DNA of 41,093 nucleotides from Candidatus Proteinoplasmatales archaeon SG8-5. Its GTDB lineage: Archaea > Thermoplasmatota > Thermoplasmata > SG8-5. Positions 23,116 through 30,358 of the stretch are shown in pieces (the stretch's first letter is position 1; each line of letters begins with the position of its first letter). Below the pieces are notes generated by a model that did not search any database, was not told the origin of the DNA, and saw only the letters and a list, made by a program, of their open reading frames with translations. Position numbers and translations under genes: made by a program. The DNA is taken from positions 1 to 41,093 of the forward strand of contig LSSH01000085.1 in the NCBI GenBank assembly GCA_001595885.1, given 5' to 3'.

Positions 23116-24297
23116 CTACCTATGCGGCTCCCCCTCATACCATTCGATCGAATATTTGCGGAGCTCTTCCTTCTCCCAGACCTTTGACGTCTCCCTATCT
23201 TTGTCGATTATGAGAACTCGGTCCATGCAGCCCATGCACGGGTCGATGCCTGCAACGACTAACGGAATATCGGCGATGTTGGCGCCCTTGAGCGTGTGCT
23301 GCACGTTCAGGATGTTGGCCAGTGTCGGCGCCCTGACCTTAAGGCGTTCGGGTTTGTCGGTCCCGTTCGCACGAAGGTGGTGTATGTCCTCGCCCCTTGG
23401 GGCCTCTGTGTGGCTGGTCGCCTCCCCGGGACCGACCTTCTTCGGCACCTTGACCCGTATTTCTCCTGCTGGTAGATTTTGCATCATGTACTTGCACATT
23501 TTGATGGACTCTACGGTCTCAAGGGCGCGCACGACCACCTGGGCATGAACATCCAGCGTGTCACTTGTGATGACCTCGAAGGGCAGTTCTCCGTAGGCTG
23601 CGTAGGGATCGTCCTTCCTGACGTCTACCTTCACGTTGGAGGCCCTGAGCCTTGGACCGACCGCGCACAGTCGCTTTGCATCCTCGGTCGTCAGTATGCC
23701 TACGCCCTGGGTCCTCTTGAGGATGGTCTTCTCGTTCAGTGCAACCTTTACGTAGTAGTCCATCCTCTCCAACAATGCGTCCATGCCCCTGATGATCATT
23801 TGTTTCTGGGCGTCCGTGATGTCCCTCCGGACACCGCCAACACAGTTGTAGGCGTAATTCACTCGGTTGCCAGTCAAATGCTCGAGTATGTCCTGTACAA
23901 TCTCCCTGTCGTCCCACGAGTACATGAACAGAGTGTCAAAGCCCATCTCGTGGCCGGCCACTCCGAGCCATAACAGGTGGCTGTGTATCCTTTCCAGCTC
24001 GTTTACGAGGGTTCGCAGATACAGTCCGCGCGGCGGCGGGTCCGTGCCCAGCACGTATTCCGTGACCTGGCAGAAATTCGTAGTGTGGGTGAACGAACAT
24101 ATCCCGCAGATCCTCTCGGTGAGATACTGGTTCTGGACGTACGTCTTGGTCTCGGCGAGCTTCTCGATGCCGCGGTGGATGTGGCCTATCTTGATGTCGG
24201 CGTCAACGACCGTCTCGCCCTCGACCGTGATCATGAAACGCTCCGGTTCCTTCAGGGCCGGGTGCTGCGGCCCAATGGGTATCCTGACCTCGGCCAT
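23116..24297 (-). CDS. Group 4 [NiFe]-hydrogenase large subunit
   Basis: 393 residues, homologous to EchE/HycE/NuoD. Both Ni-ligand motifs are intact: RICGIC (Cys64, Cys67) and DPCMGC (Cys354, Cys357), so it should be a true hydrogenase rather than a NuoD/FpoD homologue, in which these cysteines are lost. A 33-residue tail follows the DPCMGCMDR Arg, as in HycE, matching the processing endopeptidase downstream. IGPQHPALKEPERF and the long helices (LRTLVNELERIHSHLL) are group 4 features. The ATG overlaps the stop of the 30-kDa-like subunit (TGATG). The subtype cannot be assigned without phylogeny. Confidence 0.92.
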   Translation of the reverse strand: MAEVRIPIGPQHPALKEPERFMITVEGETVVDADIKIGHIHRGIEKLAETKTYVQNQYLTERICGICSFTHTTNFCQVTEYVLGTDPPPRGLYLRTLVNELERIHSHLLWLGVAGHEMGFDTLFMYSWDDREIVQDILEHLTGNRVNYAYNCVGGVRRDITDAQKQMIIRGMDALLERMDYYVKVALNEKTILKRTQGVGILTTEDAKRLCAVGPRLRASNVKVDVRKDDPYAAYGELPFEVITSDTLDVHAQVVVRALETVESIKMCKYMMQNLPAGEIRVKVPKKVGPGEATSHTEAPRGEDIHHLRANGTDKPERLKVRAPTLANILNVQHTLKGANIADIPLVVAGIDPCMGCMDRVLIIDKDRETSKVWEKEELRKYSIEWYEGEPHR

Positions 24298-24776
24298 CAG
24301 GCATCACCCCCTTCGGTCGCTGGTGGTTCCGGTCGTCTTGGGTCGACCCAATCTTTCCTCAACGGAAAGCCTTTGTTGCCCCAGTTCTCGGGCAGGAGTA
24401 GCAATCGCATGTCCGGATGACCCTTGACCTTGACGCCCATCAACTCGCTTATCTCGCGCTCGTACAACACTGCCCCGGGTAAGATGGGTGTAATGGTGTT
24501 GACCGTGGGATCTGATTTTGGAAGCTTGACCCTGATGCTCATGAACGTCGTGTCGATGAAAACGTGATAGAGGAGTTCCAGTTCGTCACCGTTGTCAAAG
24601 GAGGTTATCGTAGAGATATGATAGGCCCCATACTGTTCCTTCAGATGTTTTACCACGCCCAACAGGTTCTCCCGTTTTGTGTTTATGTACACACGCCTTT
24701 CCTTGGGGCTTTCCACGCTGTCCACCATTGCACCAAGGCTGCCTGTCAGTTTCTGAACCATCTCCTGTGTTGTCAT
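24297..24776 (-). CDS. NuoC/EchD-like (30 kDa) subunit of the group 4 hydrogenase
   Basis: 159 residues. The C-terminal half matches the complex I 30-kDa/EchD signature: ANY-like YEREISELMGVKVKGHPDMRLLLLPE followed by PLRKDW. It scaffolds the large and small subunits and carries no cofactor. The start at 24776 follows the small-subunit TGA with a 1-base gap (TGAAATG). The stop overlaps the large-subunit ATG by 1 base. Confidence 0.85.
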   Translation of the reverse strand: MTTQEMVQKLTGSLGAMVDSVESPKERRVYINTKRENLLGVVKHLKEQYGAYHISTITSFDNGDELELLYHVFIDTTFMSIRVKLPKSDPTVNTITPILPGAVLYEREISELMGVKVKGHPDMRLLLLPENWGNKGFPLRKDWVDPRRPEPPATEGGDA

Positions 24777-24777
24777 T

Positions 24778-25206
24778 TCATCCCTCCTTCAAGGCGGTGA
24801 GTAGTTTCACCACGCCATCGAGTATCGCCTCGGGCTTCGGCGGGCAGCCGGGAATGTACGCGTTCACGGGAATGACCTTGTCAATACCGCCTTCTACATT
24901 GTAACACCCGTCAAAAACTGCTCCGGAGATTCCGCACTCGCCGCAAACCACTACAAACTTCGGTTCGGGCATTTGCTCGTATATCCTTATCAATCGATCT
25001 TTCATCTGCGCGGTCACGGGTCCTGTGCACACTAGGACGTCAGCGTGTCTAGGTGTGCCCTGCAATAGGACCCCGAAACGTTCGGCGTCAAGCCTTGGCA
25101 TCAGCGCTGCCAGTATCTCAATATCGCATCCGTTACAACTCCCGCTGTTAAAATGCAGAACCCAAGGAGATTTAACACGGGACCATTTAACTAGGTTGTC
25201 GAGCAT
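24778..25206 (-). CDS. Group 4 [NiFe]-hydrogenase small subunit (EchC/NuoB-like)
   Basis: 142 residues from ATG 25206 (MLDNLVKW). GGAGGTG at 25213-25219 gives a 6-nt spacing to this ATG, better than to the GTG at 25215. The C-x2-C in SGSCNGCDIE (Cys24, Cys27), Cys88/Cys91 region and Cys121 in PGCPPKPE are the ligands of the proximal [4Fe-4S] cluster (NuoB/EchC type). It binds the large subunit and passes electrons to the ferredoxin subunit. It is the first gene of the hydrogenase cluster, with TATA-like AATATTAATTAAC at about 25245-25260. No NuoH/EchB- or antiporter-like gene precedes it. Confidence 0.92.
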   Translation of the reverse strand: MLDNLVKWSRVKSPWVLHFNSGSCNGCDIEILAALMPRLDAERFGVLLQGTPRHADVLVCTGPVTAQMKDRLIRIYEQMPEPKFVVVCGECGISGAVFDGCYNVEGGIDKVIPVNAYIPGCPPKPEAILDGVVKLLTALKEG

Positions 25207-25330
25207 CGATCGCACCTCCGGGTAAACCCGCCGAGTAAATGGATAGTTGTTAATTAATATTTGTCCCCTATTTGCATGATAACATTGCGATAATCAGAAA
25301 TACAAAGGTTTTTTACTGCGGTTATCATTA

Positions 25331-25654
25331 ATGCATTGTATGGGAATGGGTGTCGGTTATTTTGTTAGGGCGTTGCCGCTTCAGACCGATGAGGGTTCAG
25401 ACACGATATGCATCTACCTGATTATATTGGGTGCTATACTCATCGGCCTTTATCTCGGCCTGTACCTGTATAACAAGATGCTTGTCGGGAAGAGGAGGAA
25501 GCAGCATCCGTGCAGGTTCTGCGGACACATGGTCGACGCGGTGTCGGACTGCTGCAGCGCGCCCGTGGTTGAGAGGTTCATGACCGGTAAGTGCACTAAA
25601 TGCGGAAAGGAATGCAAGATCACGTGTGCAAGGTGCAAGAGACAGCTGACCTGA
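25331..25654 (+). CDS. Small single-pass membrane protein with two zinc ribbons
   Basis: 107 residues; ATG 25331, with in-frame ATGs at 25340 and 25346 as alternatives. Residues about 27-47 (ICIYLIILGAILIGLYLGLYL) form one membrane helix. The C-terminal half has Cys-rich zinc-ribbon-like pairs: CRFCGHMVDAVSDCC and CTKCGKECKITCARC. The family is not recognised. It is divergent from the hydrogenase genes (115 bp between starts) and ends against the Ogg2 stop with no gap, so it has no obvious operon partners. Confidence 0.65.
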   Translation: MHCMGMGVGYFVRALPLQTDEGSDTICIYLIILGAILIGLYLGLYLYNKMLVGKRRKQHPCRFCGHMVDAVSDCCSAPVVERFMTGKCTKCGKECKITCARCKRQLT

Positions 25655-26311
25655 TCATTTGAATATCTCGCCCGTCTCCCTGCACCAGAGGACAATGTCC
25701 AGGTGGGCCATGGGTATACCGATTGAACGGGAGAACGCATCCATTTTCCTTTCTATTTCAAGGTATATCGATCTTGATAACGAGCTCGGGACCCCGTTAA
25801 TCACGCCCAATTCCTTTAGGTTTCTGAGGATGTGCCTGTCCAGTATTGCCAGGTCCTCGCCCTTGCCTATGTTCCTGAGGAAATGGCTCGCCTCCTTGAG
25901 ACCGAGCCCGGTCACGTTCTTGACAAGCCATTCCCTTGCTTCAAAGGCATCGGGCAAATCCTGAATAACACCCTTTATCGGCGTTCTACCCCCCGGACCG
26001 AACCGCTCCCTCGCCTCTGTAATCCTCTTAGCCTTCGTGTGCTTGAATCTCACCGGGTCGATGGCCGAGGACAGCTCATCGGCGTCCGCGTGATATAACA
26101 GGTCCTGGCTTACCATGTGTTCCACCTTGTCCCAGCATAGTCTTGCCTTGGATTGGGGCGTCAGAAGGCAGAATGTCAATTCGGCAAAGATGGTCTCCTC
26201 GCTGCCGCTCTTCCAAATCTCTCTGAACTCGTTCAATCTGGCCGTGATCTGTCCATGTCTAGCCTTATGGATAGTCCTGACCTCTTGAATCGCCTTTTCG
26301 TCGTAAGGCAT
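25655..26311 (-). CDS. ogg2: Ogg2-type 8-oxoguanine DNA glycosylase/lyase
   Basis: 218 residues of the HhH-GPD superfamily, archaeal Ogg2 type. The hairpin-helix and catalytic pair are visible: VTGLGLKEASHFLRN (catalytic Lys in LKEAS) and LAILDRHILRNL (catalytic Asp). Ogg2 excises 8-oxoG opposite C and nicks by beta-elimination. It starts 6 bp after the rubrerythrin stop, at the end of the hemerythrin-rubrerythrin unit, linking oxidised-base repair to peroxide defence. The gene is convergent with the zinc-ribbon membrane protein. Full length. Confidence 0.85.
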   Translation of the reverse strand: MPYDEKAIQEVRTIHKARHGQITARLNEFREIWKSGSEETIFAELTFCLLTPQSKARLCWDKVEHMVSQDLLYHADADELSSAIDPVRFKHTKAKRITEARERFGPGGRTPIKGVIQDLPDAFEAREWLVKNVTGLGLKEASHFLRNIGKGEDLAILDRHILRNLKELGVINGVPSSLSRSIYLEIERKMDAFSRSIGIPMAHLDIVLWCRETGEIFK

Positions 26312-26317
26312 GACGGA

Positions 26318-26893
26318 TTACCAGTTCTCTGCAAGTAGCTCGAAGTGGGCTTGCGGGTGGGCGCAGGCCGGACACATGCCCGGGGCCTCGGGACCCTCGT
26401 GAAGGTAACCACAGTTTATGCAGCGCCAGACCACCGTCTCCTGCTTCTTGAACACGGTGCCGTTCTCGATGTTCTTCATCAGGCCCAAGTAACGGGCCTC
26501 GTGCTGCTTCTCGGCCACGGCAATGGCCTTGAAGGCGGCCGCTATCTCCGGGAACCCTTCCTCCTCCGCCGTCTCGGCGAAGCTCGGGTACATCTCGGTG
26601 TGCTCGTAGTTCTCCCCCTCGGCGGCGTGTCTCAGGTTCACGGCGGTGGTGTCGATGATGCCCGCGGGGAAATCCGCATTGACGTTCGCGGTTCCCCCCT
26701 CCAGGAACTTGTACAGGCGTTTGGCATGCTCCTTCTCCTGGTTGGCCGTCTCCTCGAACACCTCGGATATCTGGCGATAGCCCTCCTTCTTTGCCTTGCT
26801 TGCGTAGAAGGTGTAGCGGTTCCTCGCCTGAGATTCGCCGGCGAACGCGGTCAAAAGGTTCTTCTCCGTTTGCGTTCCTTTAAGATTTGCCAT
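26318..26893 (-). CDS. rbr: Rubrerythrin
   Basis: 191 residues. An N-terminal ferritin-like four-helix domain with the diiron E..H motifs (TEKNLLTAFAGESQARNRYTF, NQEKEHAKRLY, EKQHEARYLG) is followed by a C-terminal rubredoxin-like site (CINCGYLH and CPACAHP). Rubrerythrin reduces H2O2 using rubredoxin or NADH-linked electrons, a key anaerobe defence. The ribosome site GGAGG overlaps the hemerythrin stop. Complete, in the order expected for the classic family. Confidence 0.95.
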   Translation of the reverse strand: MANLKGTQTEKNLLTAFAGESQARNRYTFYASKAKKEGYRQISEVFEETANQEKEHAKRLYKFLEGGTANVNADFPAGIIDTTAVNLRHAAEGENYEHTEMYPSFAETAEEEGFPEIAAAFKAIAVAEKQHEARYLGLMKNIENGTVFKKQETVVWRCINCGYLHEGPEAPGMCPACAHPQAHFELLAENW

Positions 26894-26904
26894 TTTTTTT
26901 CCTC

Positions 26905-27321
26905 CTATAAGGTTATATCCTTTTGCCTCAGGTAATCGCCGAACTCCTTATCCACGCCTTTGATGTGATTGATCAGCCAATTGACCAAGAAGACGTTGAC
27001 GGATTCGGCCAGGGCGCCCGTGGCACCCTCCTCCTCGAAGTCCTCGACCAACCTGTTAAGGGAGTCCTTGAACACGCCGTGCTGCTCCCTGTGGGCACCG
27101 AGACCGGGGTATGTCAATTCGGTCATGTGCTTCTCCTCGGTGGAAAAATGGAAGTCCGTATAATCTATCAGGAAGTCCAGGGTTTTCATGATTTGGGATG
27201 TTCCCTGGGTGACCTCTATAGCCTCGGAGAGTTCGCGCAGCCGCTGTATCAGCATCTTATGCTGTTCGTCAATCAACTCAACTCCCACGGATAGATTCGA
27301 ATCCCATTCGATCGAAACCAT
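26905..27321 (-). CDS. Bacteriohemerythrin
   Basis: 138 residues from ATG 27321 (MVSIEWDSNLSVGV); an upstream in-frame start at 27342 is less likely, since GGGGGGCA precedes 27321. The family diiron O2-binding ligands are visible: H in DEQHKML, H-x3-E in HFSTEEKHM, H in HREQHGVF and the C-terminal HIKGVDKEFGDYL. It probably binds O2 for sensing, storage or delivery. It has its own TATA-like block (AATAAATAAT at about 27380-27390) and starts the sub-operon with rbr and ogg2. Confidence 0.9.
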   Translation of the reverse strand: MVSIEWDSNLSVGVELIDEQHKMLIQRLRELSEAIEVTQGTSQIMKTLDFLIDYTDFHFSTEEKHMTELTYPGLGAHREQHGVFKDSLNRLVEDFEEEGATGALAESVNVFLVNWLINHIKGVDKEFGDYLRQKDITL

Positions 27322-27402
27322 AGATTGCCCCCCGTTGACCAATTACCTGAGTTTATGCCTACAGCTAGGTCTTTCGCATTATTTATTCATTTACCCGAAC
27401 GA

Positions 27403-27585
27403 CTATTCCATCTCTATGGCGCCCACCGGGCATGCGGATTCGCATGCACCGCACTCGATGCACTCGTCTGGGTTGACGACGTGGGCCTTGCCGTCCTTAA
27501 TCTCGAAGACCTTAGGGTCAGCGGGACAAACATCGTAGCATTCCCCCGCCCCTTCGCATTTGGCTTGGTCGATTTTCGGTGGCAT
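27403..27585 (-). CDS. Ferredoxin, probable [3Fe-4S]/[4Fe-4S]
   Basis: 60 residues from ATG 27585 (MPPKIDQAKC), with AGGTGA just upstream. The second motif is complete, C-x2-C-x2-C-x3-CP (Cys42, 45, 48, 52). The first is C-E-G-A-G-E-C-Y-D-V-C: Cys10, Cys16 and Cys20, with Ala13 where the second Cys of a [4Fe-4S] site should be. That predicts a [3Fe-4S] cluster plus a [4Fe-4S] cluster, as in some archaeal and bacterial 7Fe ferredoxins. It follows DUF2156 by 26 bp. A likely electron carrier for the flavodiiron, FTR or hydrogenase systems. Confidence 0.9.
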   Translation of the reverse strand: MPPKIDQAKCEGAGECYDVCPADPKVFEIKDGKAHVVNPDECIECGACESACPVGAIEME

Positions 27586-27611
27586 TATTTCACCTAACCC
27601 AGAGGTATATT

Positions 27612-28517
27612 TCAAACCTTTAATAGGTTTTCCCTTTTGACAAAATATATCTTCTCCATGTGGTGGGGGTGATAGCGCTTCTTCGCTTCCCTCAGACCTC
27701 TTATTCCGAGGTCTGACTCGCGGTTGATGTACCTGTAATCCGAGGATATGGTCTTCGCGGCCTCGTTGTTGATGGCCTGGTAGATGCCGTCGAAATCCGG
27801 CATGGCCTTCTCGATGTGAATGACCGCCGTCTCCGGATTCATCTCCTCGTAGACTGAAATCGCCTCTATCTCATGATTCATCCTGATAGCGATGCCGGAT
27901 AGGCACAGCTCGAAGAAATTGTCCATTGAGTACATCACCGCGATCCTCTCGTTCTCAAGCATCTGGTTGGAGGCACAGTCCCTCCACAGACACCATTTCC
28001 TGATGAAGGTCATTACCTCGTCGAAGTTCGAGGCTGCAATTGGCTCGACCGTGTGCTCATATTTCCTGTTATACCTGTTCAGGCGGTTGCGTATCTTCAG
28101 ATAATTCTTGCCCGCCAGCTCTGCCAGGTCCGATGCCAGGTATACGTAGTCATAATAATCCCTGTTCGGTTGAAATTTTAAATCCGGATGTATGCCCGAT
28201 ATCCATTCCTTTGTCGGTTCCTCAATGCCCACTATCGACCGGATTCTCCCGTTCGCCTTGGCAAGCTCGATTATGTCGTTCAATGAATCGGCGTTCGGCC
28301 GCCCGATCGGCGGTCTCAGCCTGACCTCGTCCTCGAACTCCGTGCTTATCAAAAGGTGGTCATCGCGGTCGATGAACTTCACGTCCACGTAATGGAGCCA
28401 GCTGACCAGTGTCGTGAACACGGTCTCGCTGTGGCGGGGCGGATTATTGGCATATATCCTTTCGAAGATCTCCTTGTGTTCCAGTTTCAGGGGTTCGAAG
28501 TCGTCCAGCGAGAGCAT
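27612..28517 (-). CDS. DUF2156 (LPG-synthase C-terminal-like) acyltransferase-fold protein
   Basis: 301 residues from ATG 28517 (MLSLDDFEPLKLEHKEIF). An upstream in-frame start at 28616 lies inside the GNAT gene. The sequence matches the DUF2156/phosphatidylglycerol-lysyltransferase C-terminal pattern: NRLNRYNRKYEHTVEPI, then IHIEKAMPDFDGIYQAINNEAA, and SDLGIRGLREAKKRYHPHH, a GNAT-like double fold. The function is uncertain; the family includes aminoacyl-tRNA- or acyl-CoA-dependent transferases. It is coupled to the preceding GNAT (stop TGA, 1 bp, ATG). Confidence 0.75.
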   Translation of the reverse strand: MLSLDDFEPLKLEHKEIFERIYANNPPRHSETVFTTLVSWLHYVDVKFIDRDDHLLISTEFEDEVRLRPPIGRPNADSLNDIIELAKANGRIRSIVGIEEPTKEWISGIHPDLKFQPNRDYYDYVYLASDLAELAGKNYLKIRNRLNRYNRKYEHTVEPIAASNFDEVMTFIRKWCLWRDCASNQMLENERIAVMYSMDNFFELCLSGIAIRMNHEIEAISVYEEMNPETAVIHIEKAMPDFDGIYQAINNEAAKTISSDYRYINRESDLGIRGLREAKKRYHPHHMEKIYFVKRENLLKV

Positions 28518-28518
28518 G

Positions 28519-28935
28519 TCATTCCTCCGGTTCGAAGACCATGGGCTCTCCTGGAAGCTCTTTGAAACCGAGGGGCGTGTAAAACTCCCTGGTCCCGGGT
28601 TCTGCCACCAGGCCAATCCAGCACAATCCCCTTCTCACGCAGTGGTCGACGAGCGCCCTGATGATGTCGTGGCCGATGCCCAAGCCGCGCCATTCCTGCA
28701 GCACGGCAACGTCCTGTATCCATGCGTCCGATGTACCGTCGGATATTACCCTGCCCATACCCACGGCCTTTCCTGCCGCGTTCACCGCGACCGCGAAGGC
28801 AAAGCTGCCCTCGATTATTGACTCGATGCTTTCCGGTGGATAATGTTCCTTCCACCAGCCGCCTGCCTCGTATAGTTCGATGATCTCTTCCTCAGGCCAG
28901 GCATCCACCAGTTGTATCTTCACGTCCTCTTGCAC
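28519..28935 (-). CDS. GNAT N-acetyltransferase
   Basis: 138 residues. The start is GTG at 28935 (MQEDVKIQ). The acetyl-CoA-binding signature EWRGLGIGHDIIRALVDHC and the C-terminal helix (GTREFYTPLGFKEL) are clear. Substrate unknown; the acidic surface strand SDAWIQDVAVL is usual. It is in the same transcript as rhodanese-ABM and DUF2156. A second acyltransferase-fold gene directly after it suggests they act on related substrates. Confidence 0.8.
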   Translation of the reverse strand: MQEDVKIQLVDAWPEEEIIELYEAGGWWKEHYPPESIESIIEGSFAFAVAVNAAGKAVGMGRVISDGTSDAWIQDVAVLQEWRGLGIGHDIIRALVDHCVRRGLCWIGLVAEPGTREFYTPLGFKELPGEPMVFEPEE

Positions 28936-28944
28936 CGGAACACC

Positions 28945-29535
28945 CTATTTCATGACCTCGTAGAATTCCTCATACGGCATTTTGGACAGGTTCTCGGGCA
29001 ACCGGTTGAACACTTCCTCGAACTCGGGTATCCTGTGTGAACGCTCGTGCACCTCTTTGGACTCCCAGAATGTTAAGAGGATGAACTTCACGGGTTGGAA
29101 ATCAAGGTCGCTGGTGTCCCCGGGTATGCAGCTGCCCACCGCCGACACGCCCGATAACCTCAGGACCTTGGAGCCGAGGAAACCGTCGTAAGCCTCGGTG
29201 GCCCTGCACAACTGCATTGCCTTCTCAATGAACTCATTCTCCTGGTCCGGCTTGATCTCCACGTAATTGGCCGCGCAGACCATTGGCTTTGACGTCCATT
29301 CCATAACCTCCGCCTCTTCCGGGTTGATCAGCGTGAATGGTATTCCGAACGCCTCCAATTTCCGGCCTGCCAGCTCAGAGCGGTGGCCGGTGTTGCAGTA
29401 GATCGATACCTCCCTTTCCCTCAAGAGGTCCTGCCAATATTCCAGGTCATAATGCGGGATGTTGACGGAGCCTTTCACGTGGCCCATGACGAATTCCTCC
29501 CTGGACCTCACGTCCACAATCAGTTTTCCTGTCAT
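28945..29535 (-). CDS. Rhodanese + antibiotic-biosynthesis-monooxygenase (ABM) fusion
   Basis: 196 residues. Residues 1-80 form a rhodanese domain with active-site Cys47 in IYCNTGHRS (persulfide carrier). Residues about 88-190 form an ABM/dimeric alpha-beta barrel: VCAANYVEIKPDQENEFIEKA, then FWESKEVHERSHRIPEFEEV. ABM domains include heme-degrading (IsdG-like), quinone-oxidising and stress proteins. The fusion suggests a sulfur-transfer step linked to a small redox or heme chemistry, but this is inference. It lies between FTR-rubredoxin and the acetyltransferase genes in the redox island. Confidence 0.8.
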   Translation of the reverse strand: MTGKLIVDVRSREEFVMGHVKGSVNIPHYDLEYWQDLLREREVSIYCNTGHRSELAGRKLEAFGIPFTLINPEEAEVMEWTSKPMVCAANYVEIKPDQENEFIEKAMQLCRATEAYDGFLGSKVLRLSGVSAVGSCIPGDTSDLDFQPVKFILLTFWESKEVHERSHRIPEFEEVFNRLPENLSKMPYEEFYEVMK

Positions 29536-29544
29536 GGGCTCACC

Positions 29545-30045
29545 TCACATGAACCGCTCGAAACGGTCCTTCTTTGCCTTGCATATCGGACAGACTGCAG
29601 GCGGTTCCTCCTTTGCCGCCAGGTATCCGCACACTCGGCATCTCCATACTGGATAGCTCAACTTCTCACTCCCTTGTACCTTTATCTCGGTCGATCTGAA
29701 CTGCGGTCTTGTATCCCGGTCCGGCGACCGCCTTTCCGGGATTGGTTCGGGGGATTTCTCACCGTCAGCGATCTCCTGCGAAACGTATAAAGCGCAATAG
29801 CACGCACCAAAATCGTTCAGGTCCTGGTCCCGGTAATCGCAGGGGCATATTACATCGATGTCCTCGTCCTTATCCCCAGCCGCCAACCTGCAAGGGCAGG
29901 CCCAATATCCGTACCTCTCCTGATTGATGAGGAGGCTCCTCACCAGGTCCCTGGCGAATCCCACGTCAGGATTCAGGTTGTATCCAGACTTATCTGCCTC
30001 GTTCTTAAGCCTGTTATGGATTATGTCAACCTTTTCGTCGGTCAT
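29545..30045 (-). CDS. Ferredoxin:thioredoxin reductase catalytic-type subunit fused to rubredoxin
   Basis: 166 residues from ATG 30045 (MTDEKVDII). Residues 1-90 carry the FTR catalytic cysteines: CPC (50-52), CPC (67-69), CYC (82-84), a slight variant of CPC/CPC/CHC. These hold the redox-active [4Fe-4S] and disulfide. Residues 130-166 are a rubredoxin-like domain (Cys136, 139, 152, 155). FTR-rubredoxin fusions are known in methanogens. It should reduce a thioredoxin or glutaredoxin using ferredoxin or rubredoxin electrons; the upstream glutaredoxin-like protein, whose stop lies 5 bp before this start, is the natural partner. No variable FTR subunit is present, as usual in archaea. Confidence 0.88.
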   Translation of the reverse strand: MTDEKVDIIHNRLKNEADKSGYNLNPDVGFARDLVRSLLINQERYGYWACPCRLAAGDKDEDIDVICPCDYRDQDLNDFGACYCALYVSQEIADGEKSPEPIPERRSPDRDTRPQFRSTEIKVQGSEKLSYPVWRCRVCGYLAAKEEPPAVCPICKAKKDRFERFM

Positions 30046-30050
30046 CTCGC

Positions 30051-30329
30051 TCAACCGATCGCCTCTTTGATCTGGTCCTCCTTGTAACCGACTATGCAAT
30101 GCTCATCGTTGATGACGAGGGTGGGGAATGAGCATGCCGGGTTCCATCGCTTGACCTCGCCCATGATCGCCTCCTTCTCCTCCGAACCGGCTTGGTCGAC
30201 AAAAATGTAGTCGTACGCAACCCCCAGGTCGTCCAACAGTTGCTTGGTCTTCTTACACCAGATGCAGGTGCTCAGTGCGAACAGCCTGAACTTGCCCTTG
30301 TCCTCGCCCTCTACATGCTCATATTTCAT
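30051..30329 (-). CDS. Glutaredoxin-like thiol oxidoreductase
   Basis: 92 residues from ATG 30329 (MKYEHVEGEDKG). GAAGGTGA is 4-5 nt upstream of this ATG and too close to the ATG at 30332. The active site is CIWC (in LSTCIWCKKTKQLLDDL), and the cis-Pro in FPTLVIND and the GYKEDQI C-terminal motif are typical of glutaredoxins/NrdH-like proteins. It is the likely substrate of the downstream FTR-rubredoxin protein. Whether glutathione is involved is doubtful in an archaeon. Confidence 0.85.
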   Translation of the reverse strand: MKYEHVEGEDKGKFRLFALSTCIWCKKTKQLLDDLGVAYDYIFVDQAGSEEKEAIMGEVKRWNPACSFPTLVINDEHCIVGYKEDQIKEAIG

Positions 30330-30358
30330 CATATCACCTTCTATCAATCTTGAACTCC

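Noticed and set aside
23116..24297. Interpretation as a NADH/F420 dehydrogenase NuoD/FpoD subunit
   Set aside because: RICGIC and DPCMGC nickel ligands and the uncleaved tail with a dedicated endopeptidase identify a true hydrogenase.
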